Assembly: GCA_030613225.1 (NCBI GenBank)
Contig: JAUWMJ010000053.1
Span: forward strand, 1 to 10,988
DNA: 10,988 nt
DNA from: Desulfobacterales bacterium
GTDB taxonomy: Bacteria > Desulfobacterota > Desulfobacteria > Desulfobacterales > JAUWMJ01
Direction: 5' to 3'
Of the stretch, positions 1 to 5,994 are shown in pieces (within the stretch, counting starts at the first letter, position 1; every line of letters begins with the position of its first letter). The notes below the pieces were generated by a model, which ran no database searches, was not told the DNA's origin, and saw nothing but the letters and a program-made list of their open reading frames with translations. Both the position numbers and the translations under genes were made by a program.

Positions 1-1
1 T

Positions 2-202
2 CTTGGTGATGTAGTAATCTCTATCGAAACTGCCGGGCGGGAAGCATTACAATCGGGAAACAGCACCGAAGAACGCTTTGCGCAGCTTCTCGTACATGGC
101 ATTCTTCATCTTTTTGGTTTTGATCATGAAAAAAGTGAGCAAGATGCTCGCAAGATGGAAAAAAAGAGTAATGAACTTTTGAAGCTTATCGAATCGTATT
201 AG
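2..202 (+). CDS. ybeY: Endoribonuclease YbeY, C-terminal fragment (5' end outside window)
   Basis: The first 66 codons in frame 2 read to a TAG at 200-202 and form the C-terminal part of YbeY, the metal-dependent single-strand endoribonuclease used in 16S rRNA 3'-end maturation and ribosome quality control. The diagnostic zinc site is visible as HGILHLFGFDH, the H-x3-H-x5-H motif, encoded around 94-126. It is preceded by a helix containing EERFAQLLVHG, as usual in the family. The N-terminal half lies upstream of the window. The stop is 22 bp before pdxJ and a strong ribosome site lies between them, so the two are probably co-transcribed. Identification rests on the zinc motif and on the typical short charged tail after it. 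Confidence 0.93.
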   Translation, partial: LGDVVISIETAGREALQSGNSTEERFAQLLVHGILHLFGFDHEKSEQDARKMEKKSNELLKLIESY

Positions 203-224
203 GCTAATTTACAGGAGGTTATAA

Positions 225-944
225 ATGGCTGGCTTAGCAGTAAACGTCGATCATATTGCAACTTTGAGACAGCTCCGTGGTGTTTCTTACCCTGATCCCA
301 TAGCAGCAGCAGTACTGGCTGAACTTGCCGGTGCCGACGGCATAGTAGTTCATCTCCGTGGAGACAGGCGACACATTCAGGATCGTGATGTCAGAATATT
401 GCGTAAAGTTGTTCAAACCAAGCTTATTCTCGAAATGGCTTCAACCACAGAAATGCTTGGAATCGCACTAGATATAAAGCCTGACCTCGTTACTCTGGTG
501 CCGGAAAGACGTGAAGAGATTACAACCGAAGGAGGCCTGGATCTTGTTGTTCACAAAACCGCGGTCACTGAAATCATAGGAACGCTGCAAAACAGCGGTA
601 TTCCGGTCAGCATTTTCATAGATCCTGAACCGGAGCAGTTAAAGCTGGCCCATCATGCAAATGCTAATATGGTTGAAATCCATACCGGAGCATTCTGTGA
701 TGCAACAACATCTAAGAAGAGAAAGCAGGTTTTCAGCAAGATTGTTGATGCTATCAAGCTTTCATACAAGTTAAGGCTTGGCATCAATGTCGGTCATGGA
801 ATATGCTATAATACAATAAAGGCATTTAAAGGACTTACAGAAATTGACGAATTCAGCATCGGCCACAGCATTGTCTCAAGAGCGGCACTTGTAGGGATGG
901 AAAGAGCGGTCAGGGAAATGCTGGTGCTGGTAAAGGAGCTATAG
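225..944 (+). CDS. pdxJ: Pyridoxine 5'-phosphate synthase PdxJ
   Basis: A 239-aa TIM-barrel enzyme that condenses 1-deoxy-D-xylulose 5-phosphate with 3-amino-2-oxopropyl phosphate to give pyridoxine 5'-phosphate, the last ring-forming step of DXP-dependent vitamin B6 synthesis in the cytosol. Family signatures are present in order: NVDHIATLRQLRG (7-19), VHLRGDRRH (42-50), LEMA with Glu70, TTEGGLD (100-106), EIHTG with Glu151, NVGHGICY with His191 and IGHSIVSRA (212-220). Length matches the family. The ATG is preceded by AGGAGG at 213-218 with good spacing. One oddity is Gly46 where family members usually have Glu (HLREDRRH). This is not one of the catalytic Glu or His residues I know, and a single A-to-G change would explain it. 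The gene follows ybeY closely. Downstream there is a 189-bp repeat-bearing gap instead of acpS, which often follows pdxJ. Confidence 0.97.
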   Translation: MAGLAVNVDHIATLRQLRGVSYPDPIAAAVLAELAGADGIVVHLRGDRRHIQDRDVRILRKVVQTKLILEMASTTEMLGIALDIKPDLVTLVPERREEITTEGGLDLVVHKTAVTEIIGTLQNSGIPVSIFIDPEPEQLKLAHHANANMVEIHTGAFCDATTSKKRKQVFSKIVDAIKLSYKLRLGINVGHGICYNTIKAFKGLTEIDEFSIGHSIVSRAALVGMERAVREMLVLVKEL

Positions 945-1133
945 GAGCTTAACAACCCTACAACGCAATTTACCAGCTTTATTTAGCAACAGTTTCTTTT
1001 TGTGTCATGCGATATTGTTGCGCGTTGCGCGTTTCGGGTTACATTGAAAAGGGTTCGGTGGTTATTAACCCTGAACCGTGAACCCATAAACCTTGAACCT
1101 GGAGCGAAGCGGTCATCGATATTGGAGAAATAA
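945..1133. other. pdxJ-nnr intergenic region with degenerate repeats
   Basis: A 189-bp gap without a credible ORF. It contains a direct duplication of TTGCGCG (about 1019-1033), then GGTTC/GGTTA-rich sequence (about 1036-1064), which runs into a TGAACC-type array at 1066-1104. No clear rho-independent terminator is visible. The ribosome site for nnr is GGAG at 1123-1126, just upstream of the ATG. The gap is unusually long for this operon position. Confidence 0.6.
1066..1104. repeat. GAACC-type 7-8 bp unit array (pdxJ-nnr gap)
   Basis: Consecutive units GAACCGT, GAACCCAT, AAACCTT and GAACCTG follow an AACCCT start. This is the same family of short units seen at 2889-2927, 8611-8650 and 9681-9713. 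A partial inverted counterpart lies directly to the left (GGGTTCGGTGGTTA, 1050-1063), so this copy looks like a collapsed or degenerate version of the paired-arm elements found elsewhere in the window. Confidence 0.65.
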
Positions 1134-2684
1134 ATGTACCTTGTTACCGCCAGTGAAATGCAGCAAATGGACCGGCAAACTATTGAATCGTTCGGCATTC
1201 CCGGCAGGGTTCTCATGGAAAATGCCGGGCTGGGTGCAACACGTGTACTCTTTGATCAATTTAACGATATTATTAACAAAAATGTCGGAGTTATTGCTGG
1301 ACGTGGAAACAACGGAGGAGATGGTTTTGTCATCGCCCGTTATCTTGCTCAAAAAGGGTCTGACGTAACCGTATATCTTCTTGCTGAAAGTGCCAGTGTT
1401 AAAGGGAATGCTGCGGCAAACCTTGAGCTCCTGGCGCCTATTAATGTTCCTGTTGTTGAAATACCCGATGAGCAATCTTTTTTGTCACATAAAACAGGTA
1501 TGCTCCACCAGGAAATCTGGATCGATGCCATACTCGGAACCGGCTTGAAATCAGATGTAAAGGGATATTTTAAGAAGATAATTGAATTTATTAACGCCCT
1601 TGGCAAGCCTGTTTTTTCGGTAGATATTCCGTCCGGCTTAAATTCTGATACAGGCCAGGTTTGTGGCGCGTGTATCCGTGCGCAAACCACTGCTACCTTT
1701 GCATTTGCCAAAACAGGCCATATACTCTTTCCGGGTGCTGAGTACACAGGATATCTTGAGATAATCGATATCGGTATCCCTGACCATATTGCAGAAAAAG
1801 TGGGCCCAAAACAACATCTCCTGACGCCGGAAATGGTTACCGCTGCTTTTGAACCCCGGCCTTCTGATGCTCACAAGGGCACTACTGGTCATGTTCTGGT
1901 TGTTTCAGGTTCTCCTGGTAAAACCGGAGCAGCTGCAATGACGGCCATGTCTGCCATGCGTGCAGGTGCCGGTCTTGTCACACTTGCTATACCGGAAAGC
2001 TTAAACCCTGTTTTAGAAACACAGGTTCTTGAAGCAATGACCTATCCCCTGCCTGAAACTGAAAACGGAATTATCGGCGAATCATCATTTAATAAGATTA
2101 TGGATCTGCTTTCCGGAAAAAAATGCCTTGCAATAGGACCTGGTCTTGGAGAAGCTGCTGAAACGAAAAAACTCGTTCATCGAATAATAAAGGAAAGCCC
2201 GGTAACGATTGTCATTGATGCGGACGGATTGAATAATATAGCGGGCAGTACTGAAATATTAAAAAAAGCAAAAGCCCCTTTAATTTTAACGCCACATCCC
2301 GGAGAAATGGCCAGACTTATGGATTTAACCACCGGTACAGTCAAGAAAGACCGCATAACATGTGCACGGAAATTTGCAGAAAAATTTAATGTCCATATTG
2401 TATTAAAAGGCGCAAAAACTATAATTGCCCACCCTGAAGGCAATATATTTATTAATCCCACCGGAAATACCGGAATGGCATCCGGCGGAATGGGAGATGT
2501 TCTTACCGGAATAATCGCAGGCCTGGTTGCCCAGGGTTTTTCACCTGAATCAGCCGCTCATACAGGTGTTTACCTCCACGGTGCCGCCGCTGACATGCTT
2601 GCAGAAAAAATCGGGCCTTTCGGTTATCTGGCAACTGAAGTCATGAATGCAATTCCCGGTCAGATCAAATTGATTGTTGAATGA
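1134..2684 (+). CDS. nnr: Bifunctional NAD(P)H-hydrate epimerase / ADP-dependent NAD(P)H-hydrate dehydratase
   Basis: A 516-aa fusion of YjeF_N and YjeF_C that repairs hydrated NADH and NADPH. The N-terminal half epimerises R- and S-NAD(P)HX; the C-terminal half dehydrates S-NAD(P)HX using ADP. In the N domain (about 1-220) the nucleotide-binding loop GRGNNGGDGF (56-65), Asp131 in WIDAILGTG and DIPSGLNSDTG (164-174) are visible. The ribokinase-like C domain (about 225-516) begins around KGTTGHVLVVSGS (248-260) and has IGPGLGE (334-340), DADGLN (362-367), TPHPGE (386-391) and the catalytic SGGMGDVLTG (450-459, Asp455). GGAG lies 7 bases before the ATG. The stop TGA (2682-2684) belongs to an ATGA tetranucleotide that was probably once the tsaE start, before an element inserted right after it. 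Confidence 0.97.
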   Translation: MYLVTASEMQQMDRQTIESFGIPGRVLMENAGLGATRVLFDQFNDIINKNVGVIAGRGNNGGDGFVIARYLAQKGSDVTVYLLAESASVKGNAAANLELLAPINVPVVEIPDEQSFLSHKTGMLHQEIWIDAILGTGLKSDVKGYFKKIIEFINALGKPVFSVDIPSGLNSDTGQVCGACIRAQTTATFAFAKTGHILFPGAEYTGYLEIIDIGIPDHIAEKVGPKQHLLTPEMVTAAFEPRPSDAHKGTTGHVLVVSGSPGKTGAAAMTAMSAMRAGAGLVTLAIPESLNPVLETQVLEAMTYPLPETENGIIGESSFNKIMDLLSGKKCLAIGPGLGEAAETKKLVHRIIKESPVTIVIDADGLNNIAGSTEILKKAKAPLILTPHPGEMARLMDLTTGTVKKDRITCARKFAEKFNVHIVLKGAKTIIAHPEGNIFINPTGNTGMASGGMGDVLTGIIAGLVAQGFSPESAAHTGVYLHGAAADMLAEKIGPFGYLATEVMNAIPGQIKLIVE

Positions 2685-2686
2685 AA

Positions 2687-2931
2687 GCAACTCAGGTTCA
2701 CAGTTCAAGGGCTCACGGTTCAAGGTTAGAAAGCAACCCGCCAGCCTCGCAAGCGAGAGCATTGCGGGCAGATGATAATTTAACATTTTGAAGATATGAG
2801 GTATGGCAACCGGCACCTGTCTGCCGTCGCACAGGCAGGCGTGAATTGGCTCGAAAAGTTTACAGTAAATATGTGGAGCACAAGGCGACCAACCGTGAAC
2901 CGTGAACTATGAACCTGACAACCTGAGTTGC
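2687..2931. mobile_element. Non-autonomous inverted-repeat element (MITE-like) between nnr and tsaE
   Basis: About 245 bp bounded by perfect 12-bp inverted ends, GCAACTCAGGTT at 2687-2698 and AACCTGAGTTGC at 2920-2931. Each end continues into an arm of 7-8 bp GGTTCA/TGAACC units (left 2691-2729, right 2889-2927), also inverted to each other. The interior has no ORF but carries two GC hairpins: CCCGC (2737-2741) with GCGGG (2764-2768) enclosing CTCGC-AA-GCGAG (2746-2757), and CTGCC (2821-2825) with GGCAG (2834-2838). The heptamer AATGAAA occurs on both sides (2680-2686 and 2933-2939), as a target duplication would, though one extra A sits between the right terminal repeat and the right copy. 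No transposase is present, so mobilisation would have to be in trans. That it is a mobile unit is inference from structure. Confidence 0.7.
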
Positions 2932-2933
2932 AA

Positions 2934-3407
2934 ATGAAACTTACAACACATTCCCTTGACGAAACACAGGCTTTAGGAAAAGATATTGGCAAAATGCTCA
3001 ATGCAGGGGCCACTCTTGCTCTGACAGGTGACCTCGGCAGCGGGAAGACTTCGTTCGTCCAGGGGCTTGCAAAAGGTCTTGATGTTTCTGAAAAATATTA
3101 TATAACCAGCCCTACATTTACTTTGATAAACGAATATCCGGGCCGCTTTCGATTGTTTCATGTCGATCTTTATCGTATAGAAGATCCTTCTGATTTAGAG
3201 GAATTAGGTTTTTACGAAATACTTAACAGCGGTAATGTAACAGCAATTGAATGGGCAGACAGACTCTTGGATGATTTCACATCTGATTATATAGATATTA
3301 AATTTAGAATTTTAGATGACGAATCGAGGATTATCAATATAACTGCATACGGCCGGGAAAATATTAATCTGATAAAAAAATTGGAACAGAAGATTTTAGC
3401 AGATTAA
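2934..3407 (+). CDS. tsaE: tRNA threonylcarbamoyladenosine biosynthesis ATPase TsaE
   Basis: A 157-aa P-loop ATPase required with TsaB and TsaD for the t6A37 modification of ANN-decoding tRNAs. The Walker A loop is GDLGSGKTS (32-40). Other family motifs are TSPTFTLINEY (58-68), HVDLYR (76-81), the acidic EEL following it and IEWADR (105-110). Length is normal. Two starts are possible, ATG 2934 and TTG 2928. I prefer the ATG because the TTG lies inside the terminal repeat of the upstream element. No good ribosome site precedes either, which fits the view that the gene was formerly translated by ATGA coupling to nnr and lost that arrangement when the element inserted. Confidence 0.95.
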   Translation: MKLTTHSLDETQALGKDIGKMLNAGATLALTGDLGSGKTSFVQGLAKGLDVSEKYYITSPTFTLINEYPGRFRLFHVDLYRIEDPSDLEELGFYEILNSGNVTAIEWADRLLDDFTSDYIDIKFRILDDESRIINITAYGRENINLIKKLEQKILAD

Positions 3408-3437
3408 CAACTCAACAACTTAACCACTTAACGAGAT
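3406..3437. repeat. 8-bp tandem array, AACAACTT type
   Basis: Four consecutive octamers, AACAACTC, AACAACTT, AACCACTT and AACGAGAT, starting inside the tsaE stop codon and ending just before the lysC ribosome site. The period is exactly 8 and the common core is AACNACTT. The unit differs from the GAACC-type arrays, so it is a second family of short intergenic repeat. A weak echo (TTAACAACC) lies just after pdxJ at about 949-957. Confidence 0.65.
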
Positions 3438-3454
3438 CTGAATAAGGGGAATAA

Positions 3455-4672
3455 ATGGGTTTAATTGTCCAAAAATTCGGCGGCACATCTGTCGCTGATC
3501 TTGAGCGGATTCGCAATGTCGCAAAGAGGGTCGCAAAAACCTATGACCAGGGAAATAATGTAGTAGTTATTCTATCAGCCATGGCAGGCACCACCGACAA
3601 CCTGATTGAAATGGCAAATAAGGTCACCTCTGCACCGAATAAACGTGAGCTTGATGTGCTTCTTGCTACCGGCGAGCAGACTACTGCAGCACTTTTATCG
3701 ATGATGCTCCAGTCTATGAAATATCCTGCCCTGTCCATGCTTGGATACCAGGCGGAAGTCGTAACCGATCATACCTTCGGTAATGCCCGCATTCTTGAAA
3801 TTGGTTCAAACCGTATTGAAGAGCTTATTGAAAAACGAAACATTGTCGTAGTAGCCGGTTTCCAGGGATGTGATACTCAAGGTAATATAACAACACTCGG
3901 GCGGGGCGGTTCAGATACATCTGCCGTAGCCATTGCCGCAGCAATAAAAGCTGACATTTGCGAAATCTATACGGATGTTGATGGAATTTATACCGCTGAT
4001 CCCAATATCTGCAAAAAGGCAAGGAAAATAAAAGAAATTTCCTATGATGAAATGCTTAACATGGCAAGCCTTGGCGCTAAAGTCCTTCAAATCCGGTCTG
4101 TCGGTTTTGCAAAAAAATACAGCATCCCCTTGCATGTAAGATCATCATTTAACGAAGAGGAGGGAACCATGGTTGTTGATGAAGATTCCGGTATGGAACA
4201 GCTTGTTGTATCGGCTGTTACACATAACAAAGATGAAGCCCGCATAACTTTAAAAAAGGTCCCGGATCAACCGGGAGTTGCGGCAAAAATTTTCACACCG
4301 ATTTCTGAATCCGGCATTCTTGTCGATATGATTATCCAAAACACCCGGGCCGGCGGGCAGACAGATCTTACATTTACCGTTCCCAAAGCAGATTTCGAAA
4401 AAGCTCTGGAAATAGAAAAAAAGATCGCTGAAGAAATTGGAGCCCAGGATGTTTTCGGGGATATAAATATTGCAAAGGTTTCCGTAATCGGCGTGGGAAT
4501 GAAAAACCATTCAGGGGTTGCATCCATTATGTTTCACACGCTGGCCAAAGAAAATATCAACATCATAATGATCAGCACATCTGAAATCAGGATTTCCTGC
4601 ATTATCGAAGAAAAATACACTGAACTTGCAGTTCGTGTTCTTCACACCGCATTCGGATTGGATAAGGAATAA
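3455..4672 (+). CDS. lysC: Aspartokinase with two C-terminal ACT domains (LysC type)
   Basis: A 405-aa aspartate kinase that phosphorylates L-aspartate as the first step to lysine, threonine, methionine and diaminopimelate. The kinase domain (about 1-240) shows KFGGTS (7-12), ATGEQTTAALLS (71-82), TTLGRGGSDTSA (146-157) and YTDVDGIYTADP (172-183). Tandem ACT domains follow, about 262-335 (with VPDQPGVAAKIF) and 340-405 (with GVGMKNHSGVASIMF), the usual site of feedback by lysine and/or threonine. Length is typical of stand-alone Gram-positive and deltaproteobacterial aspartokinases. AAGGGG at 3444-3449 is a good ribosome site for the ATG. The gene comes 47 bp after tsaE, separated by an 8-bp repeat array. 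An internal start candidate for a regulatory beta subunit is listed separately. Confidence 0.96.
   Translation: MGLIVQKFGGTSVADLERIRNVAKRVAKTYDQGNNVVVILSAMAGTTDNLIEMANKVTSAPNKRELDVLLATGEQTTAALLSMMLQSMKYPALSMLGYQAEVVTDHTFGNARILEIGSNRIEELIEKRNIVVVAGFQGCDTQGNITTLGRGGSDTSAVAIAAAIKADICEIYTDVDGIYTADPNICKKARKIKEISYDEMLNMASLGAKVLQIRSVGFAKKYSIPLHVRSSFNEEEGTMVVDEDSGMEQLVVSAVTHNKDEARITLKKVPDQPGVAAKIFTPISESGILVDMIIQNTRAGGQTDLTFTVPKADFEKALEIEKKIAEEIGAQDVFGDINIAKVSVIGVGMKNHSGVASIMFHTLAKENINIIMISTSEIRISCIIEEKYTELAVRVLHTAFGLDKE
4156..4171 (+). promoter_or_regulatory. Possible internal ribosome site and start for aspartokinase beta subunit
   Basis: Inside lysC, AGAGGAGGG (4156-4164) ends four bases before an in-frame ATG at 4169-4171 (Met239). 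Initiation here would give a 167-residue product carrying just the ACT domains. Overlapping alpha and beta subunits made from one gene are known for Bacillus subtilis LysC and corynebacterial aspartokinase, and the junction is at the equivalent place. The purine run also encodes the local EEEG residues, so it may be coincidental. Confidence 0.4.
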
Positions 4673-4693
4673 ACCGGCAATAGGGTTATAATT

Positions 4694-4789
4694 TTGAAAA
4701 GGTTTAATACCGATCAACTGATATTTTCCTTTCTGCTGGGAGTAATTATCCTGGGAATCATTATTTACAGGTCTTTTTGCACGTTCTGA
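4694..4789 (+). CDS. Possible 31-aa single-pass membrane microprotein
   Basis: A TTG-started ORF directly downstream of lysC, in the same frame, encodes a short basic and polar N-terminus (MKRFNTDQ) followed by a strongly hydrophobic segment of about 17 residues (LIFSFLLGVIILGIIIY) and a short RSFCTF tail. This is the layout of a one-helix inner-membrane peptide. AGGG at 4682-4685 could serve as a ribosome site. Evidence against: non-ATG start, very short length, no family I recognise, and an overlapping reading on the other strand. It may be a real small protein, a decayed gene end or chance. Confidence 0.3.
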   Translation: MKRFNTDQLIFSFLLGVIILGIIIYRSFCTF

Positions 4790-4928
4790 ATGATCCGTTA
4801 AAAAACCGTCTAAAAAAGATATTATTTTCTATAGAGCCGGTTTCAATACGTTTCAGCTCGTAGTCTGCGCCTTTTAAGCTGATTTTATTTTTCCAAATGC
4901 GTTTTTCCTGACAATGATGATAAAGCAC

Positions 4929-4957
4929 TTGACATATTAGAAAAACTTTCGTGTAAT
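4929..4957 (+). promoter_or_regulatory. Sigma70-type promoter for the RHH-protein gene
   Basis: A consensus -35 box TTGACA (4929-4934), a 17-base spacer and TGTAAT (4952-4957, five of six matches to TATAAT). Transcription would begin near 4964, leaving a leader of about 24 bases to the ATG at 4988 with GGAG at 4977-4980. This is the best promoter in the window and marks the start of a transcription unit separate from lysC. Confidence 0.7.
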
Positions 4958-4987
4958 AACAAAATTATAACCGGCAGGAGTTTTGAA

Positions 4988-5482
4988 ATGAAAATGCATC
5001 GGATTGAAATAGACGACAAGGTCTGGAATTACTTAAAAAACTTTGCCGAACCATTCACTGATACTCCAAACTCCGTTTTAAACCGGCTCCTTTTCGGCCA
5101 TACCAAAAAGAAAAGCCCGAATGCCCGAAAGAATACCAGTATTAATATCAAGGGTGTACCAAATGCATTATCACAGATTTTTGAAGTTTTATATGAAATG
5201 GAAATAAACGGGCTGTCAAGAATACAGGCAACCAACAAGGTTGCCAAGGCAAAAGAAACAACACCCAAAACTGTTAGAGAGAAATACTGCAACCAACTGA
5301 ATAAAAAAGCATCTGAAATCGACCGACTTTTCAACAAGCCTGGTTATGAGGAATTTAAGCAATTATTAAAAGATAAATTTGTTATTCAAAAAGATATAAT
5401 AGAACTCTTTTTTGAATCACTGATATCCGAGGAAGGATTCGATAAAAAAGACCCGGATCTTAGCCTGGAAAGCCTGATTTAG
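4988..5482 (+). CDS. Putative ribbon-helix-helix DNA-binding protein, SeqA-N-like
   Basis: A 164-aa protein. Residues 5-36 (RIEIDDKVWNYLKNFAEP...SVLNRLLF) have the beta-strand-helix-helix pattern of ribbon-helix-helix proteins and resemble the N-terminal dimerisation segment of SeqA (IEVDDELYSYI...SASDILRRMLKF). A basic linker follows (HTKKKSPNARKN, 38-49). Residues about 59-145 are predicted mostly helical and include a stretch that reads like a helix-turn-helix (GLSRIQATNKVAKAKETTPKTVREKY, about 75-100). The tail is acidic. I do not recognise a named family for the whole protein. A DNA-binding regulatory role is inferred from the fold patterns. It has its own promoter and ribosome site and is 65 bp upstream of a frame-broken membrane-protein gene. 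Confidence 0.75.
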   Translation: MKMHRIEIDDKVWNYLKNFAEPFTDTPNSVLNRLLFGHTKKKSPNARKNTSINIKGVPNALSQIFEVLYEMEINGLSRIQATNKVAKAKETTPKTVREKYCNQLNKKASEIDRLFNKPGYEEFKQLLKDKFVIQKDIIELFFESLISEEGFDKKDPDLSLESLI

Positions 5483-5547
5483 GAGGCAAGTAAAAATAAG
5501 TTGTATAGATTGCGCCGTTATTTTGTTTGTTTTCAAGGAGAGCTTAA

Positions 5548-5765
5548 ATGAAAAAAGCGCTGTTAATACTTGTCATTACCGGAGTTTTTTTTTTGCAGCC
5601 TTAAATTACCATTTTATATTAATGGACAAAAATGTTAAAATTTTAAAAAAGGTGGAATTAACTTTTAACAATACCTTTGTTGATGCCAGGGGAGCGAAAA
5701 AATACAAGCTTTTTTTAAACCCTTCCCTTGTAAAAGCCGGAATAAGAAAAGCGTTTGAGAGATAA
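5548..5765 (+). pseudogene. Short membrane-anchored protein, frame broken at a T10 run
   Basis: A strong ribosome site (AAGGAG, 5535-5540) precedes ATG 5548, which encodes a classic signal or anchor sequence (MKKALLILVITGVFF), but this frame stops 18 codons later. The frame one base away continues without interruption as AALNYHFILMDKNVKILKKVELTF and on to TAA 5763-5765. The two halves meet at ten consecutive T (5585-5594). With eleven T (or eight) a continuous protein of about 72 aa results: N-terminal membrane segment, then a basic domain with TFVDARGAKKYKLFLNP. The spliced protein looks fully coherent, so this is a recent indel, a homopolymer sequencing error, a phase-variable tract or transcriptional slippage, not decay. 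I cannot name the family confidently. Confidence 0.7.
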
Positions 5766-5849
5766 TGGGGTAACCATACGCAAATGAGATAACTCCTTGC
5801 TTAAAATATTGTTTCTCACTAATAATTTTAAAAAACTCTTGTTTGAAAC

Positions 5850-5876
5850 TTGACATATCTTTTATTTTCGTATATT
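5850..5876 (+). promoter_or_regulatory. Candidate promoter upstream of repeats
   Basis: A perfect TTGACA at 5850-5855 followed by a T/A-rich stretch. The best -10 is TATATT at 5871-5876 (spacer 15, short), with TATTTA at 5873-5878 as an alternative at spacer 17. A transcript from here would include the inverted repeat, the 11-mers and the 5995-6033 hairpin before the ORF at 6053. Weaker than the promoter at 4929. Confidence 0.4.
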
Positions 5877-5896
5877 TATATACCTGATACAAAAAT

Positions 5897-5925
5897 TGAT
5901 GAATTCGTAAAAGCTTAATTCATCA
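5897..5925. repeat. 9-bp inverted repeat
   Basis: TGATGAATT (5897-5905) and AATTCATCA (5917-5925) are perfect inverted copies separated by 11 bases. Located about 20 bp downstream of the candidate promoter -10, it could be an operator or an RNA stem. It is A/T-rich and lacks a T tract, so a terminator is unlikely. Confidence 0.6.
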
Positions 5926-5927
5926 GT

Positions 5928-5971
5928 CTCACATTGGGCTCACATTGGGCTTACATTGGGCTCACCTGGGG
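5928..5971. repeat. Four tandem 11-bp repeats, CTCACATTGGG
   Basis: Units at 5928-5938 and 5939-5949 are identical (CTCACATTGGG). The third (5950-5960) has one change and the fourth (5961-5971) ends CCTGGGG. The 11-bp period is close to one DNA helical turn, which places each unit on the same face of the helix, as expected of an iteron-like protein-binding array. No protein partner is evident from the sequence. Confidence 0.8.
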
Positions 5972-5994
5972 CGGGATTAACACCTGAAACGGAT

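Noticed and set aside
1019..1033. TTGCGCG duplication after pdxJ as a possible terminator
   Set aside because: It is a direct, not inverted, repeat and no T tract follows.
2736..2768. Nested hairpin as a transcription terminator between nnr and tsaE
   Set aside because: No T run follows, and it lies inside a repeat element within an operon-like gene run.
3406..3437. CRISPR-like array
   Set aside because: Units are contiguous 8-mers without spacers, and no cas genes are present in the window.
4761..4928. Minus-strand 55-aa ORF from a GTG, with a protein-like stretch (KGADYELKRIETG)
   Set aside because: No ribosome site, non-ATG start, and it overlaps the lysC-linked microprotein on the other strand and abuts the promoter at 4929. 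It may be a gene remnant; not enough support to call.
5501..5551. Short TTG ORF after AGGAGG at 5481-5486
   Set aside because: Only 16 codons and too far from the purine run; AGGAGG overlaps the stop of the upstream gene and is probably incidental.
5665..5892. Minus-strand 75-aa ORF
   Set aside because: Lies antisense to the frame-broken membrane-protein gene and has no ribosome site or recognisable domain.
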